18,059 bases of DNA from CBDHDN01 sp965261585. GTDB lineage: Bacteria > Pseudomonadota > Alphaproteobacteria > UBA6615. The notes below the pieces were generated by a model that had not been told where the DNA came from, searched no databases, and saw only the letters and a list, made by a program, of their open reading frames with translations. The translations under genes and the position numbers were made by a program. The DNA lies in NCBI GenBank assembly GCA_965261585.1, contig CBDHDN010000018.1, forward strand, positions 1-18,059, given 5' to 3'. This document shows, one piece after another, positions 1 through 7,798 of this stretch; the stretch's first letter is position 1, and every line of letters starts with the position of its first letter.

Positions 1-1181
1 GCGCGCCCATAGGCGATCACCAGCTGCCGCCAGGCGCCGCCCAGGTCGGGGTCGTCGCGCAGGGCCTGCTCCAGATGCGCCGTCGCCTCGGGCATCAGGG
101 CCGAGTCGTTGAGCTCGAGCTGCACGCGCGCCAGATCGGTCCGCAGCAGCGCCTCGTCGGGCGCCAGCTGGACGGCCATCGCATAGGGGCCCAGGGCCTC
201 GGCGACCCGGCCGTTTTCGAACAGCATCTGGCCCTTGATCTCGTGGAAGTAGGGATTGCGCGGCTCCTCGGCGAGCAGGCCGTCGATCAGCACCAGGGCC
301 TCGTCCAGGCGGGCCCGGCGAAACAGGGCGACGGCGCGGGCGTAGCGGCCGGCGACGGAGACGTCGCTCTCGGGATAGGCGCGCATGGCACTGTCGAACG
401 GCCGCAGGAAGCCGATGAGCTTCGCCCGCATCCGCGCCTGCTGCTCAACCTGCAAGGGCGGATCGGGCACATTGGCGTAGGCCGACAGCGCCAGATGGCC
501 GGCGACGCCGTTGATCCGATCCGCCGTCAGGGGGTGGGTGCTGAGGTAGGGAGACGGCCCGCCGACGGCGAGCAGGTTCTGGTCGGCCAGGATCTCGAGG
601 AACTCGAGCAGGCCCCGCGCGGACTGCCCGGTGGCGTCCAGGTACTTGAGCGCCGCCGCGTCGGCCGCCGACTCCTGGGTCCGGGAATACTGCAGGAATC
701 CGTTGACCGCGGCCTGCTGGCCGCCGGCGATGACCGCCGCGGCCGCGCGGCCGTCGCCCGTCGCCAGGGCCGCCACGGCGCCGAGGACGAAGGCCGCAAT
801 CGACTGGGCCGAGGCGCTGCGCAACTCGTCCTGAACCCGCACCAGATGGGCGCCGGCGATATGCCCGGCCTCGTGGGCGATCACGCCGGTCACCTGGCCG
901 GGGTGCTGCGTGCGCATCAAGAGGCCGGTATGTATGAACAGCCGCTGGCCGCCGGCGACAAACGCATTCAGCGCGTCATCGTTGACCAGATGGATGGTGA
1001 CGGAGCTCGGGTCCAGGCCGGCGGCGCTGAAAATTGGCGCCGCATAGCCGCGGATGATACACTCGGTCTCGGCGTCGCGGATCAGCGAGACACCCCGTTC
1101 CTGCCCCACGGCGGGCGCCAGATAGCCGACAGCTACCAGCGCCGCCACGGCGGTTGTTCGAATGGTCCTGATGAGACGCAT
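1..1181 (-). CDS. M48 family (BepA-like) periplasmic metalloprotease with TPRs, partial
   Basis: Zinc metalloprotease of family M48, expected in the periplasm, where BepA/YfgC-type proteins degrade misfolded outer-membrane proteins and help their assembly. The 393 visible residues begin with a signal peptide (MRLIRTIRTTAVAALVAVGY, then a likely cleavage after PAVG). The zinc site HEAGH is at residues 103-107, and the third ligand is probably E170 in the helix QESAADAAAL. A TPR-like helical region starts near residue 250 and is still running at the left window edge, so the C-terminus is missing. The start was chosen at the ATG at 1181 because GGAG lies about 4 nt upstream and the signal peptide begins there. 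It is divergent from the GGT-like gene, with only 37 bp between starts, so each promoter must lie close to or inside the opposite gene. The family call is secure. The exact BepA role is inferred from domain order. Confidence 0.9.
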   Translation of the reverse strand, partial: MRLIRTIRTTAVAALVAVGYLAPAVGQERGVSLIRDAETECIIRGYAAPIFSAAGLDPSSVTIHLVNDDALNAFVAGGQRLFIHTGLLMRTQHPGQVTGVIAHEAGHIAGAHLVRVQDELRSASAQSIAAFVLGAVAALATGDGRAAAAVIAGGQQAAVNGFLQYSRTQESAADAAALKYLDATGQSARGLLEFLEILADQNLLAVGGPSPYLSTHPLTADRINGVAGHLALSAYANVPDPPLQVEQQARMRAKLIGFLRPFDSAMRAYPESDVSVAGRYARAVALFRRARLDEALVLIDGLLAEEPRNPYFHEIKGQMLFENGRVAEALGPYAMAVQLAPDEALLRTDLARVQLELNDSALMPEATAHLEQALRDDPDLGGAWRQLVIAYGR

Positions 1182-1218
1182 CTCTCCTGCCCCTGCTTCG
1201 CAACGTAGGATTCCACCG

Positions 1219-2826
1219 GTGCCTCGTCAATCGGGCCGGCGCCGCTGGCCGCCCGGCGCCGCGGCGGCCGCCATGCTGACCCTCGCCGCCTGCGGCGTGC
1301 TGCCGCGCCCGGTCGGCGAAATTGGTTTCATTGACGGTTTCGCCGGCGGCGTCGTCGCCGATGAGCCGCGGGCGGCCCTGGTCGGGCGCGACGTCTTGTC
1401 CGCCGGCGGCAGCGCCGCGGATGCCGTCGTCGCCGCCTACTTCACGATGGCCGTCACGATGCCGGGCGCGGCCGGGCTCGGCAGCGGCGGCGTCTGCCTC
1501 GGCTACGACCCCGAGCTGCGGCGGGTCGACAGCCTCGAGTTCCTGCCGGCGCCGACGATCGCCACGGGCTCTCTCGGGGTCGCCGTACCGGGCAGCATCC
1601 GCGGCATGTTCGCCCTGCACGCGCGCTACGGACGCCTGCCCTGGGGCAGCTTGCTGCAGCCCGCCGAGACCCTGGCGAGGCAGGGCCATACCGTGTCGCG
1701 CGCATTCGCGACCGAGCTCCGGAAGGTCGGGTCGGTGATCGCGGCCGACCCGGCGACGCAGGCGATCTTCGGCCGCGCCGACGGCGGCATCGTCGGCGAG
1801 GGCCGCCAGATCCAGCAGGTCGAGCTGGCGGCCGTCCTCTCGGTGTTGCGCCTGCGCGGTCCTGGCGAGTTCTATGGCGGAGCGTTGGGCCGCCAGTTCG
1901 CGGAAGCCGTCGCATCCCTGGGCGGCGCCATGACGGTGGCGGATCTGCGCCGCTACCGGCCCCGCTTGGGCCCGACGATCCAGATCCCGGCCGGCAACTC
2001 CGTCTTGCATTTCTCGCCGCTGCCGACGCTCGGCGGGGCGACCGCCGCCCAGTTGTGGGCCGCGCTGGCGCAAGGCGGTGCCTATGACCGGGCGAGCCGC
2101 GCGACGCGGCCGCATCTGTTCGCCGAGGCCAGCCTCCGCGCCTTTGCCGACCGCTCGGCATGGCTGCAGAACGCCGCGCCCACCGAGCCGCAGGAGCTGG
2201 TCGCGCCGGCGCGCATCGATGCGCTGCTGGCAAGTTACGACAAGGACCGTCACGTGCCGGCGGCAGACCTCGACCCGGCGCCGGTCGCCCACCCGCAACC
2301 GCCCGGCGCTGCCGCCGTCGTCGCCGTCGATCGCAACGGTCAGGCCATGGCCTGCGCGTTCACGCTCAACCAACCGTTCGGCATCGGGCGGGTCGCGCCC
2401 GGCACCGGGATCCTGGTGGCGGCCCCGTCGCCGGCGGCGCGCCCCTCGACTCCGATCGCCCTGGTGCTCGGCGTCAACCAGAACGTCGACACCCTGACCC
2501 TGGCTGCCGCCGCAGTCGGCGGTGCGCCGGCCGCCCCGGCGCTGGCAGCTGTGCTGCTGCACACGCTGGAACGAGGCGAGCCGCTGGCGCAGGCCCTGGC
2601 TGAGCCACGGCTCCACCACGGTGGTGCGCCGGACGTGGTGCTCCACGAGGCAACGTTCGACGCCGCCGGCGTCGAGGCCCTCAAGGCGCGCGGGCATCAG
2701 ACGCGCGGCCTGGCCGCGCTGGGCCGGGTCTCGGTGCTGTATTGCCCCGGAGGCCTGCCGCGCCAGCCGCTCTGCCAGTTCGCCACGGATCCACGTGGCT
2801 TTGGCCTGGCCGCGGCAACGAACTAG
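1219..2826 (+). CDS. Gamma-glutamyltransferase-fold lipoprotein lacking the catalytic Thr
   Basis: About 535 aa, matching the gamma-glutamyltransferase (GGT) family over its whole length. The N-terminal 'GG.AADAVVAA' helix region, GLGSGG (about residues 86-91), GVAVPGS and RYGRLPW are all recognisable, as is the small-subunit stretch DRNGQAMACAFTLNQPFG (about 371-388). GGTs cleave themselves at a threonine that then acts as nucleophile. Here the aligned position is Ala364 (run PPGAAAVVAVD) and no Thr is nearby. The substrate-pocket Arg-Glu of the 'RExAP' motif is Phe108-Leu109 (LEFLPAP). It is therefore probably an unprocessed, inactive relative. The GTG at 1219 is preferred: AGGA lies 8 nt upstream, and the resulting N-terminus is a compact lipoprotein signal (RRR, hydrophobic stretch, lipobox LAAC with Cys25). 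In-frame ATGs at 1162 and 1171 would overlap the divergent protease gene. The call to the fold is firm; the function is unknown. Confidence 0.85.
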   Translation: MPRQSGRRRWPPGAAAAAMLTLAACGVLPRPVGEIGFIDGFAGGVVADEPRAALVGRDVLSAGGSAADAVVAAYFTMAVTMPGAAGLGSGGVCLGYDPELRRVDSLEFLPAPTIATGSLGVAVPGSIRGMFALHARYGRLPWGSLLQPAETLARQGHTVSRAFATELRKVGSVIAADPATQAIFGRADGGIVGEGRQIQQVELAAVLSVLRLRGPGEFYGGALGRQFAEAVASLGGAMTVADLRRYRPRLGPTIQIPAGNSVLHFSPLPTLGGATAAQLWAALAQGGAYDRASRATRPHLFAEASLRAFADRSAWLQNAAPTEPQELVAPARIDALLASYDKDRHVPAADLDPAPVAHPQPPGAAAVVAVDRNGQAMACAFTLNQPFGIGRVAPGTGILVAAPSPAARPSTPIALVLGVNQNVDTLTLAAAAVGGAPAAPALAAVLLHTLERGEPLAQALAEPRLHHGGAPDVVLHEATFDAAGVEALKARGHQTRGLAALGRVSVLYCPGGLPRQPLCQFATDPRGFGLAAATN

Positions 2827-2880
2827 ACTCTATTACCCACTTTCCCAACAGAGTGAATCGCGTGGCCCGCGGCCCTCATA

Positions 2881-2925
2881 CTTAGACAGGCTCAGCACGA
2901 GGGCCTCACCCTGAGCTTGTCGAAG
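2881..2925. repeat. REP-like imperfect hairpin between convergent genes
   Basis: Two 15-nt arms, 2881-2895 (CTTAGACAGGCTCAG) and 2911-2925 (CTGAGCTTGTCGAAG), are inverted complements with two mismatches, one of them a G-T wobble, around a 15-nt loop. The right-hand motif CCCTGAGCTTGTCGAAGGG is a familiar dispersed palindromic motif of high-GC proteobacterial genomes. It lies in the 135-bp gap between the converging GGT-like gene and cca, where a REP-type element or bidirectional transcription stop is typical. There is no clear T-run, so intrinsic termination is not proven. Nothing else is seen in the gap. Confidence 0.6.
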
Positions 2926-2961
2926 GGTGGGGGCCGTCGCACGCTTCTACGATAGTGGGCA

Positions 2962-4242
2962 CTAAGTTCCGTCGCCCGACGCCAGCCGCTCGGCCAGGCG
3001 CGCCAGGCAGTCCTTGCGGGTGGCCTTAAAGTCGCCGTCGACCCACCACGCTTCAACCGCCGCCAGCTGCTCGCCCACCTGGGGTCCCGGCTTCGCACCC
3101 AGGCGCAATGCGTCGTGACCGCCAAGCGAAAACCGCGGCGGCGGCCACGTCGCCGCCAGATCCACCAGCATACGCCACGCCGCCGTGGCTTGGCGGTCCT
3201 CGGCCTCCCCGGCCGCGACCGCCTCGGCCCAGGCGAGCAACACCAGGTCGCGATAGACCGCCGCGCCGAGCCGGTAGAGCCGTCGGCGACGCTCTGGCAT
3301 CGGCGTATCCGGGCCGAATACCGCGCCGCCGGGACCGCCGGGGCCGCCGGCCATGGCAATCAGGCGAGCCCGTGCGGCGTTCGACAGTCGCAGGCGATCG
3401 GCGACGGCCGCCGTGCCCGCAGCGTCGGCGGCCAGCAGCGCCGCCAATCGGCGCAGCGGATCGGCGCCGACGCTGAGGCCTTCGACCGTGACCAGGCCGG
3501 CCAGGCGGTCGATCCGGGTCGCCGCGGGCAAGTAGTGGGCGAGGACGCCGTCGGCGGCCATCAGGCGCAGCGCGCTCGCCGGGTCCGCCGCGTCCAGCAG
3601 CCGCAGCGTTTCCTGCGCCAACCGCTCGCCAGACAACGTCGGCAGCAGTGGCGCCAGCTTCGCGCACGCCGCGCGCGCCGCCGCGTCCGGCGCCGTACGG
3701 CCGTAATAGGCCTGGAACCGATAGAACCGCAGCAGCCGCAGCACGTCCTCGCGGATCCGCTCCGCCGGCTCGCCGACGAACGTGACGCGGCCGGCCCGCA
3801 GATCCGCGATGCCGCCAAACGGGTCATAGACCTCGCCGTCCGGGCTGCATGACAGCGCGTTCATCGTGAAGTCGCGGCGCGCCGCATCGGCCGTCCAGTC
3901 GTCCGTGAACGCGACCTTGGCGCGCCGGCCGTAGGTCTCGACGTCGACGCGCAGCGTCGTGACCTCGAAATGGGCGCCGTCGACCACCGCCATCACCGTG
4001 CCGTGCTCGACGCCCGTCGGCACGACGCGCACACCGTCGCGCTGCAACAATCGCGTGACATCTTGCGGCGGCAGCGGCGTGGCGATGTCCACATCCTTGA
4101 CCGGCCGGCCGAGCAGCGCGTCGCGCACGCAGCCGCCGACGAAGCGCGCCGGCACGCCGGTCGACCGCAGGCTCGCCATCACGCGCGTCGTCGCGGGCGA
4201 CGTCATCCAGGGCTGGCGATCGATCTTGGTGACGGGATCCAT
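2962..4242 (-). CDS. cca: CCA tRNA nucleotidyltransferase
   Basis: Adds or repairs the 3'-CCA end of tRNAs in the cytoplasm. The 426-aa class II nucleotidyltransferase shows the polymerase-beta-type head: RFVGGCVRDALLG (residues 33-45) with the metal-binding pair D50/D52 in KDVDIAT. It then shows RRDFTMNAL (motif B), the DPFGG loop and the REDVLRLLRFYRF motif (motif D), followed by the helical RNA-binding C-terminus. The ATG at 4242 was chosen because it keeps the conserved N-terminal W..SPATTRVMASL segment. No strong ribosome binding site is visible there, and ATG 4206 is a shorter alternative. It is the last gene of the DUF1285-nudix-DUF6111-cca operon, 53 nt after DUF6111, an order common in alphaproteobacteria. 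Confidence 0.95.
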   Translation of the reverse strand: MDPVTKIDRQPWMTSPATTRVMASLRSTGVPARFVGGCVRDALLGRPVKDVDIATPLPPQDVTRLLQRDGVRVVPTGVEHGTVMAVVDGAHFEVTTLRVDVETYGRRAKVAFTDDWTADAARRDFTMNALSCSPDGEVYDPFGGIADLRAGRVTFVGEPAERIREDVLRLLRFYRFQAYYGRTAPDAAARAACAKLAPLLPTLSGERLAQETLRLLDAADPASALRLMAADGVLAHYLPAATRIDRLAGLVTVEGLSVGADPLRRLAALLAADAAGTAAVADRLRLSNAARARLIAMAGGPGGPGGAVFGPDTPMPERRRRLYRLGAAVYRDLVLLAWAEAVAAGEAEDRQATAAWRMLVDLAATWPPPRFSLGGHDALRLGAKPGPQVGEQLAAVEAWWVDGDFKATRKDCLARLAERLASGDGT

Positions 4243-4295
4243 ATGCGTCTGCAGCCGCAGGACCGACCCCGGGGCGCGGCCGGTCGGTGGATGCG

Positions 4296-4577
4296 CTACT
4301 GTTCGGGTGCCCGGTGTGCCGGTTCGATCTTGCCGTCGACGACCCGCGGCGGCACGAACTGCCCCTGTGGAATACGCTCGCCGAGCAAGGCCGACGCAAC
4401 CAGGGTCGCGATGACCAAGCCAACACCGGTAAAGGCCAGCCAGCCCCAGGGGCCGTCGGCCAACTCGGAGACCGTCGGCCCGCCGGGCACCAGTCGCTGG
4501 ACGACGGTGCGCCACACGATATACAGGACCGCCGGCAGCAGCAGGGGCAGCAAGATTTGGATCAGAATGCGGGTCAT
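4296..4577 (-). CDS. DUF6111 family small membrane protein
   Basis: 93 aa with two predicted transmembrane helices: ILLPLLLPAVLYIVW (about residues 6-21) and WLAFTGVGLVIATLVASALL (about 46-65). A short polar tail contains FVPPRVVDGKIEPAH, the conserved ending of the DUF6111 family. Function is unknown. The ATG at 4577 overlaps the stop of the upstream Nudix gene in ATGA, so it is probably translationally coupled to it. Its constant position between a Nudix CoA pyrophosphatase and cca in alphaproteobacteria suggests co-transcription but does not reveal a role. Confidence 0.85.
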   Translation of the reverse strand: MTRILIQILLPLLLPAVLYIVWRTVVQRLVPGGPTVSELADGPWGWLAFTGVGLVIATLVASALLGERIPQGQFVPPRVVDGKIEPAHRAPEQ

Positions 4578-5194
4578 CGCCCGGTGAGCACCTCGTAGAG
4601 GTTTATCAGCATGCCGGCGGTGGCACCCCAGATATAGCGGTCTTCGTAGCGCAGAACATAGAAGTGCCGCAACCGGCCACGAAACTCCGCACTGCGCTGT
4701 TTGTGGTTCGCGGCGTCGAGCACGAAGGCGAGCGGCAGCTCGAAGACGTCGGCGACTTCGAACGGATCGCGCTTCACGCTGTACAACGGATCGACCAGAC
4801 CGACGACCGGCGTGACTTCGAAGCCGGTGCGGGTGTTGTAGACCTCGAGCCGTCCGACGACCTCGACCTCGCTCGCCAGCAGACCGATCTCCTCGTTGGC
4901 CTCGCGCAGCGCCGCCGCCTCGGCGGAGGCGTCGCCGGCTTCGATCCGGCCGCCGGGAAAGCTGATCTGGCCGGCGTGATCACGCAGATGCGCCGTGCGT
5001 TCGGTCAGCACGATCGTCAGGCCCGTCGGGCGGTCGACCAGCGGCACCAGGACGGCCGCCTGGGTCAGTGGCCCATCGGGCTCCATGTCCGGGTTCAGGT
5101 CGTGATCGCCGCGCCCGCCGGAGCGACGTCCCGGGCCCCGGCGCACGTTCTCGTGAACCGCGAGCATGCACTCGATGACGTCGCCTCGCTTCAT
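4574..5194 (-). CDS. Nudix hydrolase, CoA-pyrophosphatase (NudL) type
   Basis: 206-aa Nudix hydrolase expected to split CoA or acyl-CoA into 4'-phosphopantetheine and 3',5'-ADP in the cytoplasm. The Nudix box runs from about residue 81 to 105 and contains REANEEIGL. It is preceded by the CoA-subfamily signature LRDHAGQISFPGG (about 70-82). Further conserved segments are 'GRLEVYNTRTGFEVTPVVG' and the C-terminal IWGATAGML. The ATG at 5194 overlaps the DUF1285 stop in ATGA and starts MKRGDVIECM. A longer in-frame start at 5233 would run into DUF1285 and is less likely. Substrate assignment rests on the signature and was not tested. Confidence 0.9.
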   Translation of the reverse strand: MKRGDVIECMLAVHENVRRGPGRRSGGRGDHDLNPDMEPDGPLTQAAVLVPLVDRPTGLTIVLTERTAHLRDHAGQISFPGGRIEAGDASAEAAALREANEEIGLLASEVEVVGRLEVYNTRTGFEVTPVVGLVDPLYSVKRDPFEVADVFELPLAFVLDAANHKQRSAEFRGRLRHFYVLRYEDRYIWGATAGMLINLYEVLTGR

Positions 5195-5787
5195 ACAAGC
5201 CGATCGAGGGGAAAGAATTCGCCACGGCTCCACACGCCCAGCGTTTCGGGCACCGCCTCCGGCCCATCGACCGTGGCGGCCTGGGGGGCGGCCTGCGCCG
5301 CCGCCGGGGGCACGGCGATTTCGGCGAGTTCGTAGAAAACGGATCGGACAATCAAGGCGTCGAGGCCGTCGCGCACGTGCACATACGGCCTTGGGCCACG
5401 GGTTGCCGGGTCCGCTTCGATGCGGATTGGATGGGCCGCATCCGCCGTCACGACGTCGTCGACGTTCGTGCGGAACGTCAGCACCTGCATTTCACCGCGA
5501 CCGTCGATCGCAACCTCGACGGCCGTGAAGGGTGCATCGTCGACGTCGATCCGCCCCTTCTCCGCCGGCGTCTCCAACCAGTAGCCACCGGCGGCGTCAC
5601 GCATCAAAACCGTTGAAAACAACTTTATCAAGGGTTTACGCGTTATCGGCGAGCCGTGATAGCACCAAGTGCCATCATGACCGATTCGAATATCGAAGTG
5701 TCCGCAGTCGTGTTGGCGACCGCGCACACTGGTACCGCCAGCGATTTGCGCGGCGAAGTCTACGGGATTCCGAGGGCGTGTTTTCAT
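5191..5787 (-). CDS. DUF1285 domain-containing protein
   Basis: 198 aa, first gene of the minus-strand operon. It carries the DUF1285 hallmark near residues 28-50: CGHFDIRIGHDGTWCYHGSP followed by ITRKPLIKLFSTVLMRD, then GYWLETPAEKGRIDVDDAPF. There is no signal peptide or membrane segment, so it is probably cytoplasmic. The C-terminal about 40 residues are Ala/Pro-rich and less conserved. Function is unknown; it recurs upstream of the Nudix gene in alphaproteobacteria. The start ATG at 5787 faces the MoxR operon, leaving roughly 50 bp for both divergent promoters. Confidence 0.88.
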   Translation of the reverse strand: MKTRPRNPVDFAAQIAGGTSVRGRQHDCGHFDIRIGHDGTWCYHGSPITRKPLIKLFSTVLMRDAAGGYWLETPAEKGRIDVDDAPFTAVEVAIDGRGEMQVLTFRTNVDDVVTADAAHPIRIEADPATRGPRPYVHVRDGLDALIVRSVFYELAEIAVPPAAAQAAPQAATVDGPEAVPETLGVWSRGEFFPLDRLV

Positions 5788-5789
5788 GC

Positions 5790-5820
5790 TTGTCGATATG
5801 GCCGCGCCGACTTGTAGAAT
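5790..5820 (+). promoter_or_regulatory. Candidate promoter for the MoxR operon
   Basis: TTGTCG (5790-5795) and TAGAAT (5815-5820) resemble -35 and -10 boxes, but the 19-nt spacer is longer than the ideal 17. The site lies in the short divergent gap before the MoxR gene. Transcription from it would begin about 10 nt before the start codon, giving a very short leader. The call is weak because it rests on motif resemblance alone. Confidence 0.25.
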
Positions 5821-5841
5821 CCAGTCACTGGAGTTGTGCTT

Positions 5842-6864
5842 TTGACCAGCAATGAAACGCTAACGCTAACGTCCGACCCGGCGAGCGCCGCTACAATGAT
5901 AGCCGAGGTGGAGGCCGTGGGCGAGCGCCTGTCTGCCGTGCGGGACGCCATCGGTCGCGTCATCTTCGGCCAGAAAGAGGTGGTGGACGAGGCGCTGATC
6001 ACGCTGCTCGCCGGTGGTCATGCCCTGCTGGTCGGCGTCCCCGGGCTCGCCAAGACGCGTCTCGTCGAAACCCTCGGCGTCGTGCTCGGCCTGGGGGATC
6101 GGCGTATTCAGTGCACGCCCGATTTGATGCCGGCCGACATCCTCGGCTCGGAGGTTCTCGAGGAGACCGAGGGCGGCCGCCGGTCGTTCCGCTTTATCAG
6201 GGGCCCGGTCTTCACCCAGCTTCTGATGGCCGACGAGATCAACCGGGCCAGCCCGCGCACCCAATCGGCACTGCTGCAGGCGATGCAGGAGCACCGCATA
6301 ACCATCGCCGGCCGGTATCACGCCCTGCCGGAGCCATTTCACGTTCTGGCGACGCAGAACCCGCTGGAACAGGAAGGCACCTATCCCCTGCCCGAGGCCC
6401 AGCTCGACCGCTTTTTCCTGCAGATCGACATCGGCTATCCCGACGCCGCGGCGGAGCGCCAGATGCTGCTGGCAACGACCGGCGTCACCGAAGGCAAGCT
6501 CGATCGGATCCTCGACCCGGCCGAGTTGATGGCCGCCCAGAAGCTGGTCCGCCGCATGCCGGTCGGCGACAGCGTCCTCCAGGCGATCCTGGACCTCGTG
6601 CGGACCGGCCGGCCGGGCGTGTCCACGAACGAGGACATTGCCCGCCACATCGCCTGGGCCCCGGGGCCGCGGGCGAGCCAGGCCCTGATGCTGGCGACCC
6701 GCGCGCGCGCCCTGCTCGAAGGTCGGCTGGCACCGTCGATAGACGACGTCATCGCCCTCGCCGCACCGGTGTTGCGACATCGCATGGCGCTCAATTTCAG
6801 CGCCCGCGCGGACGGCATTACGTTGGACCAGGTCATCTCACAGCTGTGCGAGCCGTTGCGTTAG
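5842..6864 (+). CDS. MoxR family AAA+ ATPase
   Basis: 340-aa AAA+ ATPase of the MoxR group, which acts as a chaperone-like partner of VWA-domain proteins encoded beside it. Walker A is GVPGLAKT (residues 65-72) and Walker B is LLMADE (127-132). LATQNP (sensor 1) and GTYPLPEAQLDRF follow, and the C-terminal lid helices include the WAPGPRASQALM sensor 2 region. The start is uncertain. TTG 5842 has GGAG 8 nt upstream. GTG 5836 has the same GGAG only 2 nt away. ATG 5896 would still keep all conserved parts. It is the first gene of a four-gene operon, with the DUF58 gene starting 12 nt after its stop. Confidence 0.93.
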   Translation: MTSNETLTLTSDPASAATMIAEVEAVGERLSAVRDAIGRVIFGQKEVVDEALITLLAGGHALLVGVPGLAKTRLVETLGVVLGLGDRRIQCTPDLMPADILGSEVLEETEGGRRSFRFIRGPVFTQLLMADEINRASPRTQSALLQAMQEHRITIAGRYHALPEPFHVLATQNPLEQEGTYPLPEAQLDRFFLQIDIGYPDAAAERQMLLATTGVTEGKLDRILDPAELMAAQKLVRRMPVGDSVLQAILDLVRTGRPGVSTNEDIARHIAWAPGPRASQALMLATRARALLEGRLAPSIDDVIALAAPVLRHRMALNFSARADGITLDQVISQLCEPLR

Positions 6865-6876
6865 GGTGTCGATCGA

Positions 6877-7794
6877 TTGGCGCTTCCGGTGACAAGCCCG
6901 GCCACGGCCCTGAACATGCGCCGGCACGCCGAGGCGCTGGCGGCGCGGCTGCCGCCGCTGCTTGTGGCGGCGGAGCGCGTCGCGGCGACGGTGGCGCAGG
7001 GCGTCCATGGCCGCCGCCGTGTCGGGCAGGGCGAGACATTCTGGCAATTCCGGCACTACGAGCCCGGCGACGCCAGGCCCAGCATCGATTGGCGCCGCTC
7101 GGCGCGCTCGGACCAGCTGTTCGTCCGCGAGACGGAGTGGGAGGCCGCACAGAGCGTCTGGCTGTGGCGCGACGCGTCGGCGTCCATGCACTATCGCTCC
7201 GATCCCAACCTGCCGACGAAGGCCGAACGAGCCGATCTGCTGGTGCTGGCGGCGATGGCGCTGCTCGTCCGCGGCGGCGAACGGATCGCCCTCCTGGGCA
7301 GCGGCGGGCGGCCGGCAACCGGCCGGGCGGCGCTGAACCGCCTTGCCGAAACGATTGTGCGCGAGGCGCACAGCGGCGCCGCGGACGGAGACGCCGCCGG
7401 CCTGCCGCCGCACGCGACGTTGCCGCGCCATGCCAGCGTGGTTCTCATCGGCGACTTCCTGTCGCCGCGGCCGGCCGTCGAGGCGGCGCTGCGCGCACTG
7501 GCGGAACACGGTGTCAATGGCCATATCCTACAGGTGTTGGACCCGGCGGAGGTGACGATGCCGTTCATGGGGCGCAGCCGCTTCCGCGGGCTCGAGCTGG
7601 AGGGCGAGTTGCTGGTCGGCCGCGCCGAATCGCTGCGCGACCGCTACCTCCGGCGCCTGGCCGACCACCAGGGCCTGCTGGCGCAACTGGCCCGCGCCTT
7701 CGGCTGGACGTTCGCGACCCACGGCACGGATCGCCCGGCGGCGCCGGCGCTGCTGTCGCTCTATTCCGCCATGACGGCCGAGCCGGGGCTGTGA
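6877..7794 (+). CDS. DUF58 domain-containing protein (VWA-like)
   Basis: 305 aa. It contains the DUF58 signature near residues 45-85 (GRRRVGQGETFWQFRHYEPGD, then IDWRRSARSDQLFVRE). A von Willebrand A-like fold follows, with an intact metal-binding MIDAS motif D99-A-S101-A-S103 in WLWRDASASM. There is no signal peptide or transmembrane helix, so it is probably cytoplasmic. DUF58 proteins are the regular partners of MoxR ATPases. The TTG start at 6877 is supported by AGGG about 10 nt upstream; GTG 6889 is the alternative. The stop is 4 nt before the next ATG, which suggests coupled translation. Confidence 0.92.
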   Translation: MALPVTSPATALNMRRHAEALAARLPPLLVAAERVAATVAQGVHGRRRVGQGETFWQFRHYEPGDARPSIDWRRSARSDQLFVRETEWEAAQSVWLWRDASASMHYRSDPNLPTKAERADLLVLAAMALLVRGGERIALLGSGGRPATGRAALNRLAETIVREAHSGAADGDAAGLPPHATLPRHASVVLIGDFLSPRPAVEAALRALAEHGVNGHILQVLDPAEVTMPFMGRSRFRGLELEGELLVGRAESLRDRYLRRLADHQGLLAQLARAFGWTFATHGTDRPAAPALLSLYSAMTAEPGL

Positions 7795-7798
7795 CGCG

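Noticed and set aside
75..1208. Plus-strand open frame opposite the M48 protease
   Set aside because: No recognisable domain. The minus strand has a signal peptide, HEAGH and TPRs.
976..2697. Minus-strand open frame of about 570 codons across the GGT-like gene
   Set aside because: Low-complexity Arg/Gly/Asp composition, and it overlaps both well-supported genes. It is a GC-driven shadow.
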